A stretch of DNA of 64,000 nucleotides from assembly GCF_002797755.1 (NCBI RefSeq), contig NZ_PGFI01000012.1:124001-188000 (forward strand). Direction: 5' to 3'. A program made the translations under genes and the position numbers. The notes beneath the pieces were generated by a model, which had not been told where the DNA came from, made no database searches, and saw only the letters and a program-made list of their open reading frames with translations. Below, piece by piece: positions 1-10,297 of this stretch (its first letter is position 1; every line of letters begins with the position of its first letter). The stretch comes from Brevirhabdus pacifica (GTDB lineage Bacteria; Pseudomonadota; Alphaproteobacteria; Rhodobacterales; Rhodobacteraceae).

Positions 1-685
1 GACCGTTGCCCCCGCCTTCGAGCAATCGGGCGTCGGTCACGCCATCAGCTACACCCACCCGATGATGGTGGCCGAGCTGGGCCCCCGCCGCTTCGCGGCC
101 GAAGGGTCCCCGGCCGATTGCGTGCTGGCGGCCGTCGGCGACATCATGTCCGACTGCCTGCCCGACCTGGTGCTGTCGGGGGTCAACCGGGGCAATAACG
201 CCGCCGAGAACGCCCTTTATTCAGGCACCGTCGGCGGCGCGATCGAGGCCGCGCTTCAGGGCCTGCCCGCGGTGGCCCTGTCCCAGTATTTCGGCCCCCG
301 CAACGCGCTGGCCGACGATCCCTTCGATGCGGCCGTGCAGCACGGGGCGGCCTGCGTCCGCTCGCTGATCGACGGCGCGATCTGGGACGGCGACGACTAC
401 CGTCTTTTCTACAACGTCAACTTTCCCCCCGTCCCCGGCGCCGAGGTTCTGGGTCAGAAGGTGGTGGCCCAAGGTTATCGCCGCGAGACCTTCTTCGGGG
501 TCGAGCCGCATTTCTCCCCCTCGGGGCGCAAGTTCCTGTGGATCAAGGGCGGCCCGCAGGACGTGCCGACCGACGCCGGCACCGATGCCGAGGCCAACCT
601 GGACGGCTATATCTCGATCACGCCCATGCGCGCCGACCTGACCGCCCACGACGCGCTGGCCCCCCTGCGGGAACGCCTGCAATGA
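1..685 (+). CDS. surE: 5'/3'-nucleotidase SurE (5' end missing)
   Basis: SurE removes phosphate from nucleoside 5'- and 3'-monophosphates in the cytoplasm and needs a divalent metal. The frame is open from the left edge; the first visible residues are [18 protein letters not shown], matching the SurE stretch that follows the N-terminal metal site. About 30 N-terminal residues, including the NDD metal ligands, lie outside the window. The family signature [20 protein letters not shown] is present, and the C-terminus ends in the usual region with PMRADLT. It is followed 13 bases later by pcm and then by an nlpD-like gene; surE-pcm-nlpD is a widely conserved stationary-phase and repair gene order. 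Identification is secure; only the start is unseen. Confidence 0.95.
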   Translation, partial: TVAPAFEQSGVGHAISYTHPMMVAELGPRRFAAEGSPADCVLAAVGDIMSDCLPDLVLSGVNRGNNAAENALYSGTVGGAIEAALQGLPAVALSQYFGPRNALADDPFDAAVQHGAACVRSLIDGAIWDGDDYRLFYNVNFPPVPGAEVLGQKVVAQGYRRETFFGVEPHFSPSGRKFLWIKGGPQDVPTDAGTDAEANLDGYISITPMRADLTAHDALAPLRERLQ

Positions 686-698
686 GGGGCCGCCTGCC

Positions 699-1340
699 AT
701 GACCCTGGATGCCGAACGCAAGATGCAGTTCCTCTATGCCCTGCGCTCCAAGGGGGTGACGGACGCGCGGGTGCTGACGGCGATGGAGCGGATCGACCGG
801 GGCGATTTCGTTCGCGGCCTCTTCACCAGCCGCACCTACGAGGACATGCCCCTGCCCATCGCCTGCGGCCAGACCATCAGCCAGCCCTCGATCGTGGGGC
901 TGATGACCCAGGCGCTGGACGTGCAGCCCCGCCACAAGGTGCTGGAGGTCGGGACCGGCTCGGGCTACCAGGCGGCGATCCTCAGCCTGCTGGCGCGGCG
1001 GGTCTACACGGTCGACCGTCACCGGCGCCTGGCCCGCGACGCGCGCAAGGTGATCGAGCGGTTGGACCTGACCAATGTCACCGTCATCACCGCCGACGGA
1101 TCGTTCGGTCTGGAGGAACAAGCGCCCTTCGACCGCATCCTGGTCACCGCCGCCGCCGAGGACCCCCCCGGCCCCCTCTTGGCGCAACTGCGCGTAGGCG
1201 GTATCATGGTGGTGCCGGTCGGACAGTCCGACACGGTTCAGAGCCTTATAAAGGTCACCCGCCACGAGGGCGGGTTCGACTACGAGGAATTGCGCCCGGT
1301 CCGTTTCGTCCCTCTGGTCGAGGGGCTGGCGCAGGAGTAG
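699..1340 (+). CDS. pcm: Protein-L-isoaspartate O-methyltransferase
   Basis: It methylates L-isoaspartyl residues in aged proteins with SAM so that they can revert to normal aspartyl bonds. The protein has 213 residues, the usual size. SAM motif I is [11 protein letters not shown] at residues 81-91, and the PCMT signature GQTISQP is at 57-63, with ITADGS further on. The ATG at 699 follows the surE stop by 13 bases, so the two are probably cotranscribed. A shorter start at the internal MQFLYAL is possible, but the chosen one keeps the normal N-terminal helix. Confidence 0.95.
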   Translation: MTLDAERKMQFLYALRSKGVTDARVLTAMERIDRGDFVRGLFTSRTYEDMPLPIACGQTISQPSIVGLMTQALDVQPRHKVLEVGTGSGYQAAILSLLARRVYTVDRHRRLARDARKVIERLDLTNVTVITADGSFGLEEQAPFDRILVTAAAEDPPGPLLAQLRVGGIMVVPVGQSDTVQSLIKVTRHEGGFDYEELRPVRFVPLVEGLAQE

Positions 1341-1440
1341 AAGGATCGGCAACCTCGGGCACACGGGGACCGGCAAGACGCGCAAGCGTGAAGAGGCGGA
1401 GCGCATGGTCCGGGACGACCAGCGCGCGAAGGCATAGAGG

Positions 1441-2676
1441 ATGGGGCAGATGATCCTGACACGGGGACGCGTCCGGGCACGGACACCGCTGCTGCTGGCG
1501 GCGCTGATGGGTATTGCGGGTTGCGCGCAGGGGTTCGACCCCGACATGCGCAGTCTTGGCGGCGGGTTCGAGACCGCCAGCGCCGCGCGCCAGACGGCGC
1601 AGCGGCCCGACAGCGACGCGCGCGGCGTCATCTCCTACCCCAGTTACCAGGTGGCCCTGGCGCGCGGTGGCGAAAGCGTCGGCGACGTGGCCGCCCGGCT
1701 GGGCCTGAATGGCAAGGAACTGGCGCGTTACAACGGCCTGACGACCGACACCAACCTGCGCAACGGCGAGTTGCTGGCCCTGCCCAGCCGTGTCGCCGAA
1801 AGCGCCGGCACCGGTCAGTCGGCCACGACGGGCGGCCGGGGCGACATCACTGCCCTTGCCTCCAGCGCGATCGACCGTTCGACCGATGCGCCCCTGGGCG
1901 CGCCCGGCACCCAGTCGCGCAGCGCGGGCCAGGCCAGCGCCTCCGGCACCGCAACCTCGGCCCGCAGCGCCGAGGTGACGACCAGCCGGGTGGCCGACGA
2001 CACGCCCGAACCCCGGCGCCACCGCGTCGCGCGTGGCGAGACGGCCTATTCCATCTCGCGGCTTTACGGGGTGTCTGTGCGCTCTCTGGCCGATTGGAAC
2101 AACCTCGATCCGAACCTGACGGTGCGCGTGGACCAGGTCCTGCTGATCCCGCCCGGGGGCAGCGTGGGCCGCGCCGTGGCAGACAACGCGGCACCCGGTG
2201 CCGGATCGCGCACGCCGACGCCGCCCAGCGCCTCGCGGCCCCTGCCGGCCGAAAGTGTCGCCTCGGCGGCGGCCGCCGTTCCGGCCTCCCCCGACATGGC
2301 CAGTTCGCGCACGGTGTCGTCGGACCCGTCGAAAATGCTCTACCCGGTGACCGGCGCCATCATCCGCCCCTACTCCAAGGGACGGAACGAAGGGATCGAC
2401 ATCTCGGCCCCGGTCGGATCGACCGTGCGGGCAGCCACGGGCGGCGAGGTGGCCGCGATCACCCGCGACACCGACCAGGTCCCGATCCTGGTGCTGCGCC
2501 ACCCCGACAACCTGCTGACCGTCTATGCCAACATCTCGGGCATCACGGTCAAGAAGGGCGATACGGTCAAGAAGGGCCAGACCCTGGCCAAGGTGCGGGA
2601 TTCAAACCCCAGCTTCGTGCATTTCGAAGTGCGCAAAGGGTTCGAGTCGGTCGATCCGGAGCCCTACCTGCAATAA
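1441..2676 (+). CDS. nlpD: NlpD-like lipoprotein, two LysM domains and degenerate LytM (M23) domain
   Basis: This is a 411-residue predicted lipoprotein. A lipobox (GIAGC, Cys28) follows a hydrophobic signal segment. LysM domains, which bind peptidoglycan, lie at about residues 68-115 and 194-238, and an M23/LytM fold at about 310-411. The zinc ligands are not intact: the HxGxD position reads N316-EGI-D320, and the HxH position reads F392-V-H394. In E. coli NlpD and EnvC a LytM domain that has lost its zinc site activates cell-wall amidases instead of cutting peptidoglycan, so an activator role in septum splitting is the best inference. The middle is rich in Ala, Ser and Arg and looks disordered. 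The gene lies 100 bases after pcm. A slightly later start at 1450 (MILTRG) would also work. Confidence 0.9.
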   Translation: MGQMILTRGRVRARTPLLLAALMGIAGCAQGFDPDMRSLGGGFETASAARQTAQRPDSDARGVISYPSYQVALARGGESVGDVAARLGLNGKELARYNGLTTDTNLRNGELLALPSRVAESAGTGQSATTGGRGDITALASSAIDRSTDAPLGAPGTQSRSAGQASASGTATSARSAEVTTSRVADDTPEPRRHRVARGETAYSISRLYGVSVRSLADWNNLDPNLTVRVDQVLLIPPGGSVGRAVADNAAPGAGSRTPTPPSASRPLPAESVASAAAAVPASPDMASSRTVSSDPSKMLYPVTGAIIRPYSKGRNEGIDISAPVGSTVRAATGGEVAAITRDTDQVPILVLRHPDNLLTVYANISGITVKKGDTVKKGQTLAKVRDSNPSFVHFEVRKGFESVDPEPYLQ

Positions 2677-2682
2677 GCGGGC

Positions 2683-2703
2683 GCGGGGCCTCTGGGGCCC
2701 CGC
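2683..2703 (+). terminator. GC-rich hairpin after nlpD
   Basis: GCGGGGCC (2683-2690) and GGCCCCGC (2696-2703) form a perfect 8-bp stem with a 5-base loop, starting 7 bases after the nlpD stop. No T-run follows, so a classical intrinsic terminator is uncertain. It lies between convergent transcription units (nlpD and the DUF815 ATPase), where a stop or mRNA-end structure is expected. Confidence 0.4.
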
Positions 2704-2869
2704 CTGACCGCCCTCGGTCCCAATGCAGGCTTCCCATCCCCAGACGACAGTCAACGCCCCAGAGGGCGCATTCAGGCCGTCCATTGTCATATCAGGTGAA
2801 GGGTATGGGTCGGGAGCGGCGTGCCCCCTACCCGGCCGTTCCGGGCCGAAACGGGAGCGTTGCCGGCAT

Positions 2870-3712
2870 TCAGCCCAGCTTGACGCCCCGGCGCCCAGCC
2901 AGATCGGTGAAATACTGCCACGCCACGCGGCCCGAGCGTGACCCGCGCGTCGCCTGCCACTCGATGGCCTCGGCGCGCAGGGTCTCGTCGTCGATCTCCA
3001 GACCATAGGCGTCGCAATAGCCCCGGATCATCGACAGATACTCGTCCTGGCTGCACGGGTGGAAGCCCAGCCACAGGCCGAAGCGGTCCGACAGCGAGAC
3101 CTTCTCTTCGACCGCCTCACTCGGATTGATGCTCGAGGAACGCTCGTTCTCGATCATGTCCCGGGGCATCAGGTGGCGCCGGTTCGACGTGGCATAGAAC
3201 AGCACGTTTTCGGGCCGCCCCTCGATCCCGCCGTCCAGCACGGCCTTGAGGCTTTTGTAATGCTGGTCGTCATGGCTGAAAGACAGGTCGTCGCAGAAGA
3301 GCACGAAGCGCGCCTCGGACTGGCGCAGCAGGTTCAGCAGCCGCGCGATCGATGGCAGATCCTCGCGCTGGACCTCGACGATCTTCAGCGCCGTGCCCTC
3401 CGACAGGATCTGGGCGTGCACCGCCTTTACCAGCGACGATTTTCCCATCCCCCGCGCGCCCCACAGAAGGGCGTTGTTGGCCGGAAAGCCCCGGGCGAAC
3501 TGTCGGGTGTTCTCCAACAGCTCGTCCCGGGCCCGGTTGACGCCGATCAGCAGCGACAGGTCGACCCGATTGACCCGCGCAACCGGCTCCAGCCGGTCCG
3601 GCTCGACATGCCAGACAAAGGCGTCGGCGGCGTCGAAATCCGGGGCGTCGAGGGGCGGCGGGCTCATGCGCTCCAGCGCCTCGGCGATGCGGGTCAGGGT
3701 CTGGTCGTTCAC
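2870..3712 (-). CDS. DUF815-family P-loop ATPase
   Basis: This is a 280-residue AAA-type ATP-binding protein of the DUF815 family. Walker A is GARGMGKSSL, Walker B is LFCDDLSF, and an arginine-rich segment (ATSNRRHLMPRDM) sits where AAA sensor residues are found. The start is GTG at 3712, 3 bases after the tatC stop, so it is probably translated with the tat genes. Its cellular function is not established; related proteins are simply called ATPases. It closes the tatABC unit and runs convergently into nlpD. Family assignment is good, function unknown. Confidence 0.85.
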   Translation of the reverse strand: MNDQTLTRIAEALERMSPPPLDAPDFDAADAFVWHVEPDRLEPVARVNRVDLSLLIGVNRARDELLENTRQFARGFPANNALLWGARGMGKSSLVKAVHAQILSEGTALKIVEVQREDLPSIARLLNLLRQSEARFVLFCDDLSFSHDDQHYKSLKAVLDGGIEGRPENVLFYATSNRRHLMPRDMIENERSSSINPSEAVEEKVSLSDRFGLWLGFHPCSQDEYLSMIRGYCDAYGLEIDDETLRAEAIEWQATRGSRSGRVAWQYFTDLAGRRGVKLG

Positions 3713-3715
3713 GGC

Positions 3716-4822
3716 TCAGTCTTTCTTGTCGTCTGCGTCGGGCTTCGAGGTCCCGGGTTTGCGACCGGACGCGTCGTCGGGATCATCGCGGCCAGGCAGG
3801 CCTTCCAGATCCTCGGCGTCTTCCTCGTCCTCGTCGAACTCGGCGAAGATGGGGTCGTATTCTTCGTCCTCGTCCTGCATCGCGGCCTTGCGGCGCTCGG
3901 CGTCGGCGATCTCCTCGTCGGCCCAGCTGGCCTCGGGGGTGGTGCCGGCGGCAGCGTCCGTATCCTCGTCCTCTTCATCCTCGAACCACAGGCCCTGGGC
4001 GCGCAGGTCGGCCTCGCGCTTGCGCTCGACACGGCGGACAAGATGGATCGAGATCTCGTAAAGCCCGTAGACCACGACGAACAGGATCACCTGGGTGATG
4101 ACATCGGGCGGGGTGACAACGGCGGCCAGCACAAGGATGGCCACGACTGCGTATTTGCGCACGTTGCCCAGCCCTTCCGAGCTGACAAGCCCGGCCTTGC
4201 CCATCAGCGTCAGCAGGACGGGAAGCTGGAAGCACAGGCCGAAGGCCACGATGAATTTCAGCGTCAGCGCCAGGTATTCGGCGACCGAGCCCTGGAAGGT
4301 GATGCCGGCGGTGCCAAGCGTGCCGTCGACGGCCGTTACCTCCCCGTCGACGGGGACAGGCGCCATGCCGACCTGCTGGAACCCCAGGAAGAAGTCGAAG
4401 GCCAGCGGGATCACCACATAGAAGGCAAAGGCCGCGCCCAGGAAGAACATGATCGGGCTGGCCAGCAGGAAGGGCAGAAAGGCGTTGCGCTCGTTCTTGT
4501 AGAGGCCGGGCGCCACGAACCGCCAAAGCTGGGTGCCGATGAAGGGAAAGGACAGGATGAAGCCACCGACAAGCGAGATCTGGATGGCGACGAAAAAACC
4601 TTCCTGCAGCTTGATGAGGATGAGGCCGCAATCCTGACCCCGCTCGGCCAGCTGGCCGCAGATCGGTTGCGTCAGGAAGTTGAAGATCGGGTTCCAGACG
4701 GTGAAACAGATCACCATGCCGACGATGAAGGCCAGGACCGACCGGATCAGACGGGTGCGCAGCTCGGCCAGGTGTTCGATCAGCGGCATTGCGCCGTCGT
4801 CAAGCTCGTCACTTTGGGTCAT
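3716..4822 (-). CDS. tatC: Sec-independent protein translocase TatC
   Basis: TatC is the six-helix inner-membrane component that, with TatB, recognises twin-arginine signal peptides on folded proteins. The N-terminus holds the TatC hallmark [17 protein letters not shown], followed by several clear hydrophobic segments such as [20 protein letters not shown]-like stretches in the second half. The protein has 368 residues because of a charged, Asp/Glu-rich cytoplasmic tail from about residue 270 on; the membrane core is the usual size. The start codon overlaps the tatB stop by 4 bases (ATGA), a sign of coupled translation. The acidic tail is longer than in E. coli TatC. Confidence 0.96.
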   Translation of the reverse strand: MTQSDELDDGAMPLIEHLAELRTRLIRSVLAFIVGMVICFTVWNPIFNFLTQPICGQLAERGQDCGLILIKLQEGFFVAIQISLVGGFILSFPFIGTQLWRFVAPGLYKNERNAFLPFLLASPIMFFLGAAFAFYVVIPLAFDFFLGFQQVGMAPVPVDGEVTAVDGTLGTAGITFQGSVAEYLALTLKFIVAFGLCFQLPVLLTLMGKAGLVSSEGLGNVRKYAVVAILVLAAVVTPPDVITQVILFVVVYGLYEISIHLVRRVERKREADLRAQGLWFEDEEDEDTDAAAGTTPEASWADEEIADAERRKAAMQDEDEEYDPIFAEFDEDEEDAEDLEGLPGRDDPDDASGRKPGTSKPDADDKKD

Positions 4823-5394
4823 GTGTCAGCCTTCGGCGTCTTTGCAGAGGGTTTCGCGGCAGGTTTCGAGGCCGTCTTTGCCGCCGGCTTCTTCGCGGCG
4901 GGCTTCTTGGCGGCAGCGGGCTTCTTGGCGGCGGGTTTCGCCGCCGGCTTGGCGGCTGCCTTGGCGGGCGCGGCCTTGGCGGACGCCTCGGCGGCGGCCT
5001 CCTTGGCAAGGCGCTTCTCGGCCGCCTGGGCGGTGGCGCTGTGGATCTTGCGCGCGGCATCCGCACGCTCGCTGGCCAGCTTCGCCGATTCCGAGCCCAT
5101 CACCTTCTGCGGCTTGGAGGGGTCCCAGTCCTTGAACTTGGTGGCGGCCTCGGTCACCGAATCCAGCCCCAGGTTCTTGGAGGAGGTGGTCTCGCGCAGG
5201 TCTTTGGCCACGTCCTTGACGCCGGCCTCGTCGGCGGCCTCGTCCATCGCCCGCTGGAAGTCCCGGGCCATGCCCTTGATGCGGGCCGTGAAACGGCCAA
5301 GCTGCCGGAACATGCCCGGCAGATCCTTGGGACCGACGACGATCAGCGCCACGATCCCGATCAGAAGCAGTTCTGTCCAACCAATGTCCAACAT
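4819..5394 (-). CDS. tatB: Twin-arginine translocase subunit TatB
   Basis: TatB forms the signal-peptide receptor complex with TatC. It has 191 residues: an N-terminal membrane helix starting [20 protein letters not shown], the family motif VGPKDLPGM, an amphipathic helix with the [17 protein letters not shown] pattern, and a long tail of Ala-Lys-Pro repeats (about residues 120-185) that looks like an unstructured basic tether. Its stop overlaps the tatC start. It is separated from tatA by 115 bases that hold two hairpins. The low-complexity tail is typical of alphaproteobacterial TatB. Confidence 0.95.
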   Translation of the reverse strand: MLDIGWTELLLIGIVALIVVGPKDLPGMFRQLGRFTARIKGMARDFQRAMDEAADEAGVKDVAKDLRETTSSKNLGLDSVTEAATKFKDWDPSKPQKVMGSESAKLASERADAARKIHSATAQAAEKRLAKEAAAEASAKAAPAKAAAKPAAKPAAKKPAAAKKPAAKKPAAKTASKPAAKPSAKTPKADT

Positions 5395-5446
5395 GACAAG
5401 TCCCCCGGCCCCGGCGCGCGGGGCATCGTCACTTCGCTAACCTCCG

Positions 5447-5501
5447 GCGGCCCTGCCGGCCGCGCGGCTTTGCTCGGATTCTGTCCCGGGTCGAAACCCG
5501 G
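5447..5501 (-). other. Two hairpins between tatA and tatB
   Basis: In the 115-base gap between tatA and tatB there are two perfect stems. CCGGGT/ACCCGG (5486-5501) has a CGAA tetraloop and lies 9 bases beyond the tatA stop codon. GCGGCC/GGCCGC (5447-5463) has a 5-base loop. Neither has a T-run. Such intercistronic stems can protect the upstream tatA message or cut read-through, which would raise TatA over TatB and TatC. The structures are seen; the effect is inferred. Confidence 0.45.
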
Positions 5502-5509
5502 TCCCGGTC

Positions 5510-5788
5510 TCAGGCCTTGTCGGTGGTGCCGGACTTGGGCGGAACGACGACGGTCTCGTCGGAAGTGGCGGGGGTAACGTCGCGGGGCGCGGCAGTCTGG
5601 TTCTCGACGGCGCGCGTCTCGGCGTCCTTTTCTTCCTCTTCCTTGCTGCCCTCGGCGACACCGCGCTTGAACGAGGTGATGCCTTTGCCGACCTCGCCCA
5701 TCAGCGAGGAGATCTTGCCCCGGCCAAACAGCACCAGAACGACGACGGCGATAAGCAGAAGGCCGGGAAGGCCGATATTGTTGAGCAT
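5510..5788 (-). CDS. tatA: Twin-arginine translocase subunit TatA
   Basis: TatA oligomerises to form the protein-conducting element of the Tat system. The 92-residue product has a short N-terminal membrane helix ([14 protein letters not shown]), the hinge [16 protein letters not shown] and an acidic C-terminal tail, the standard TatA plan. The start chosen is the ATG at 5788, because the helix must lie at the N-terminus; the frame stays open upstream, but that part carries no TatA similarity. It is the first gene of tatABC and is divergent from the WYL regulator at 6030. Confidence 0.95.
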   Translation of the reverse strand: MLNNIGLPGLLLIAVVVLVLFGRGKISSLMGEVGKGITSFKRGVAEGSKEEEEKDAETRAVENQTAAPRDVTPATSDETVVVPPKSGTTDKA

Positions 5789-5916
5789 GTTCCTGTCTCC
5801 CATCTCGGGGCGGCGATCCTGGCACGCCCCCAATAAATCCACTTGGCTATCTATGCCCCCCTCGGATGGGTGAAAAGCGCAATTCGCCACGCGAAGGGGC
5901 GTTTTGGGGGTTTCAG

Positions 5917-5961
5917 GTGACAATTTGTGTCACTATTCTGTCAGTTGTCATCCTGATGACA
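5917..5961. promoter_or_regulatory. Tandem TGTCA palindromes in the tatA/WYL-regulator divergent promoter
   Basis: Two inverted repeats sharing the TGACA/TGTCA half-site lie in the 241-base divergent region. GTGACA-N5-TGTCAC occupies 5917-5933 and TGTCAT-N4-ATGACA occupies 5946-5961, with centres about 28 bases apart. This is what a dimeric regulator's operator pair looks like. The WYL-type regulator gene starts 69 bases downstream, so autoregulation is the simplest reading. Control of tatA is possible, since the first palindrome is about 130 bases from the tatA start. Confidence 0.5.
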
Positions 5962-6029
5962 GTTTACCCGGCGGAATGCTGCCCGGAAGGGCCACGAAAC
6001 CGCCGGTCCCGATAAAGGAAATCCACCCG

Positions 6030-6749
6030 ATGAGTCGATCCGACAGGCTGATGGAACTCGTGCGCCTGCTGCGCGACGGCCGCGTGCACCGGGCCGAGGA
6101 CATGGCCCGCGAAACCGGTGTCTCGTTGCGCACGATCTACCGGGACCTGGACACGCTGGCGGCCTCGGGCGTGCCGGTGGAGGGGGCGCGCGGCCTGGGC
6201 TACCGGGCGACGGCGGATGTCACCCTGCCGCCCCTGAACCTGTCGTTGACCGAGCTTGAGGCGCTGCACGTGGGACTGGCCGTGGTCGGCGATGCTGGCG
6301 ACGGAGAGCTGCGCGAAGCCGCGCGATCCCTCTCGGCCCGTATCGACGCCGTCCTGCCCGAGGACCGCAGCGCCCCGCCCGCGGGCTTCGGCTTTGCCGT
6401 CTATCCCTTCGCGGACGCCGCGGGCGGCTTTGCTCACATGCCGCGCCTCAGGGCCGCGATCCGGGCGCGCCAGAAACTGCGCGTCCTGCATGATGAGGGC
6501 GACGGCACCGAGGTCGCGCTGGTGATCCGGCCACTGGAGCTGGATTACTGGGGCCGCGTCTGGACCTGCACCAGCTGGTGCGAGACGGAGGGCGGCTTTC
6601 GCGCCTTCCGGCTGGACCGGATCCGGCGGATGGACGTGCTGCAAGGGCTTTTCGTGGACGAGCCGGGCAAGACCCTGGCCGATTACCGTGCCGGCACACC
6701 TGCGGCCCGCCCCGCTTCGCGCCCTGCCCCGACAAAAACAACCGAGTAG
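6030..6749 (+). CDS. YafY/DeoR-type helix-turn-helix regulator with WYL domain
   Basis: This is a 239-residue DNA-binding regulator. The N-terminal HTH_11 domain (MSRSDRLMELVRLLRDGRVH, then TGVSLRTIYRDLDTLAASG) spans about residues 1-60. The C-terminal half is a WYL-type ligand-sensing domain: IRPLELDYWGRVWTCTSWC, then FRAFRLDRIRRMDVL. The ATG at 6030 is preceded by AAAGGAA at 6014-6020; the frame is open further upstream, but that part does not resemble the family. Members of this group usually sense small molecules and control neighbouring genes. Two palindromes upstream are candidate operators. Its target is unknown. Confidence 0.88.
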   Translation: MSRSDRLMELVRLLRDGRVHRAEDMARETGVSLRTIYRDLDTLAASGVPVEGARGLGYRATADVTLPPLNLSLTELEALHVGLAVVGDAGDGELREAARSLSARIDAVLPEDRSAPPAGFGFAVYPFADAAGGFAHMPRLRAAIRARQKLRVLHDEGDGTEVALVIRPLELDYWGRVWTCTSWCETEGGFRAFRLDRIRRMDVLQGLFVDEPGKTLADYRAGTPAARPASRPAPTKTTE

Positions 6750-6777
6750 GATTCAACCCAGATCGGGCCCGGCCGCC

Positions 6778-7905
<1,128 letters not shown>

Positions 7906-7967
7906 TCCCGATCAAACTTATCGGAATTGCCGGGGGATTAGCAGGCGCGGCCCGCGCGGGCAAGGGT

Positions 7968-9353
7968 TCAGGCACCACCCTGCCCCGCCCGCCGCGGCCC
8001 CATTCCCAGAAACGCCGCGCTGAAGCCCGCCACCAGCACCGCCACGCAGATGACCAGAAGCTGCAGGTACTTGTGCCCCTCGGGCAGCAGGGCGGCGACC
8101 AGCGGCAGGTCCCGGAAAAGATAGGCCAGCGCCCCCAGCATCGCCGCCGCGAAGGCCGCAAGATAGGCGCCGCGCGACAGATCGCGTCCCGCCAGCAGCC
8201 CTATCGCCAGCACCGGCGCCAGGAACATCGAGGCGGTGCCGCTGACCGCCACCGCATCGAACAGCGTCTGGTTGCCCCAAAGCGACAACGCCGCCCCCAG
8301 CACAGTGAAGACCAGCATCGCGATGCGGCCGCCCGCCAGGCTGCGCGGCACGATCTTCAGCTCGTCCGCGCAAAGCCGGGCCGCCGAGGCCAGGGTGGAA
8401 TCCAGCGTCGACAGGGCCGAGACCAGCAGCGACAGCAGCAAAAGCGCGAAGACCCAGGGCGGGAACATGCCCGCCCAGGCCCCGATCAGCCCCCCCTCGA
8501 CCGAGGCGCCGACGATCCCCGCCTGAATGCCGAACATGCCGAAGGCGAAGATCGACAGCGACGAGATCCAGAAGGCGTGCAGAAAGCTGCGCCGCGTCAC
8601 CTCGCGCCCGGCGATGAAGCCCCGGTCCATCATCACCGGGTCATGGGCCGGATAGGAAAAGACCTGCAATGCCGCCACTGCCAGAAGGATCCAGCCGTTG
8701 CCCGGCCCGCTGACCCCGCCCGATGTCAGCACCGCCCCCAGAGAGAACGTGGGTTGCAGCAAGAGCGCCACGAAGGCGAGACCGAAGACTGCGAGAAACA
8801 ACAGCATCTGCACCACATCCGTGCGCAGCGCCGCCGACAGCCCGCCCCAGGCCGAGTAGGACAGCGCCAGCGCCGCCACCGCGATCAGCGCAATGGTCCC
8901 CGCCCCGGCAACCCCGGGCAGGACGGCGTCGAAGATCAGGCTGACGACCAGAAGGTTGGCGAAGACCTCGGACAGAAGGCGCAGACCGACCACCAGGTCG
9001 TAACAGGTTTGCCCGACCGCGCCGAAACGCTCCCTCAGCCAATCCTGCACCGACCGCGCCCCGCGCGCCCTCAGCCGGTCGACGATCAGCCCTCCGGTCA
9101 GGAACGAGGCGTAATAGGCCGTGTAAGCCAGCGTGCCGGGCATGCCGTAGTAATAGCCCAGGATCGCCGCGTTCATCAGCGACCGGGCGAAGATCCAGGT
9201 CGTCACCTGACTCAGCACCAGCGTCCAGAGGCCGGGCGCCCCGGCCTCCCCCAGCCCCGAGAAGAACCCCTCGACCGTGGCGCGGCGCGGCACCACCAGA
9301 AAGCTAAGCGCCATCAGCGCAAGAAAGGCGGCAAGGACGAGGAATGCGGTCAT
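7968..9353 (-). CDS. Sodium:solute symporter (SSS family)
   Basis: This 461-residue polytopic membrane protein has about 13 hydrophobic segments in the SSS/LeuT fold. It begins MTAFLVLAAFLALMALSFLV and contains TTWIFARSLMNAAILGYYYG in the region of the first core helices, then LSYSAWGGLSAALRTDVVQM, a stretch typical of SSS proteins. Substrates in this family include proline, pantothenate, acetate and urea; the sequence alone does not settle which. No regulator or enzyme nearby suggests a substrate. Family call is solid. Confidence 0.88.
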   Translation of the reverse strand: MTAFLVLAAFLALMALSFLVVPRRATVEGFFSGLGEAGAPGLWTLVLSQVTTWIFARSLMNAAILGYYYGMPGTLAYTAYYASFLTGGLIVDRLRARGARSVQDWLRERFGAVGQTCYDLVVGLRLLSEVFANLLVVSLIFDAVLPGVAGAGTIALIAVAALALSYSAWGGLSAALRTDVVQMLLFLAVFGLAFVALLLQPTFSLGAVLTSGGVSGPGNGWILLAVAALQVFSYPAHDPVMMDRGFIAGREVTRRSFLHAFWISSLSIFAFGMFGIQAGIVGASVEGGLIGAWAGMFPPWVFALLLLSLLVSALSTLDSTLASAARLCADELKIVPRSLAGGRIAMLVFTVLGAALSLWGNQTLFDAVAVSGTASMFLAPVLAIGLLAGRDLSRGAYLAAFAAAMLGALAYLFRDLPLVAALLPEGHKYLQLLVICVAVLVAGFSAAFLGMGPRRAGQGGA

Positions 9354-9517
9354 GGCGGATCCGTGGAAAAATGGGTTGCGCGGGCGTGTCTTGCACCCCG
9401 ACGTTCAGGGGCCGAACCAAGCCCTAGCGCGGCCGCCCCCCGGCGACCAAGCCCCGCCGCGCGCCCTGACGCAGACGTGAGCGGCCGCCCCCACGGGGGA
9501 CGGCCAAGATGCTGCCC

Positions 9518-10297
9518 TCAGAGGGTCGAGTTGGTGGCGCCGCCATCCAGCAGGATGTTCTGGCCCACCATGAACCCGGCATGGACCGAGCACATGAAGG
9601 CGCAGGTCGCGCCGAATTCCTGCGCCGTGCCGTAGCGGCCAGCGGGAATGGTGGCGCAGCGGTTTGCCTTGGCCTCTTCGATGCTGATGTTCTGGGCCCG
9701 CGACACGCCGCCGTCCAGCGAAATGGCCCGGTCCGTGGCATGGATGCCGGGCAGCAGGTTGTTGATCGTCACCCCCTTGCCGGCCACCTGGCGCGAGGTG
9801 CCCGCGACATAGCCCGTCAGGCCCGCCCGGGCAGAGTTCGACAGGCCCAGCACGCCGATCGGCGCCTTGACCGACTGGCTGGTGATGTTGACGACCCGCC
9901 CCCAGCCGCGATCCATCATCCCCGGCACCAGCGCCTTCATCAGGGCGATGGGCGTCAGCATGTTGGCCTTGAGGGCGGCCAGGAAATCGGCCTCGTCCCA
10001 GTCGGTCCACATGCCCGGGGGCGGGCCGCCGGCATTGGTGACAAGGATATCGACCGCGCCCGCGGCCTCCAGCACGCGCGCGCGCCCCTCGTCGGTGGTG
10101 ATGTCGGCGGCGACCGGGATCACGTTGACGCCGTGCACCTCGGCGATGCTGCGGGCGGCTTCCTCCAGCGGCTCGGCGCTGCGGGCGTTGATGACCAGAT
10201 CGACACCTGCGGCGGCCAGCGCCTCGGCGCAGCCCCGGCCAAGGCCCTTCGACGATGCGCAAACCAATGCGCGCTTTCCTGCGATACCCAGATCCAT
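9518..10297 (-). CDS. SDR-fold oxidoreductase with altered active site
   Basis: This 259-residue Rossmann protein resembles the FabG-like short-chain dehydrogenases. The nucleotide loop reads CASSKGLGRG where most members have TGxxxGIG. NAG follows at about residue 90 and the catalytic Ser region is NITSQSV. The YxxxK pair is not present: the stretch aligned to YSASKAG reads LSNSARAG, with Leu for Tyr and Arg for Lys. A subgroup of SDR-like proteins with this pattern is known, and its activity is uncertain. The C-terminus (NILLDGGATNSTL) is like FabG. It is divergent from the Hint-domain gene. Fold is secure, catalysis doubtful. Confidence 0.85.
   Translation of the reverse strand: MDLGIAGKRALVCASSKGLGRGCAEALAAAGVDLVINARSAEPLEEAARSIAEVHGVNVIPVAADITTDEGRARVLEAAGAVDILVTNAGGPPPGMWTDWDEADFLAALKANMLTPIALMKALVPGMMDRGWGRVVNITSQSVKAPIGVLGLSNSARAGLTGYVAGTSRQVAGKGVTINNLLPGIHATDRAISLDGGVSRAQNISIEEAKANRCATIPAGRYGTAQEFGATCAFMCSVHAGFMVGQNILLDGGATNSTL

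Noticed and set aside
3059-5440. A 793-codon plus-strand frame across the DUF815 ATPase and tat genes
   Set aside because: It is antisense to DUF815, tatC and tatB and reads as low-complexity residues with no recognised domain.
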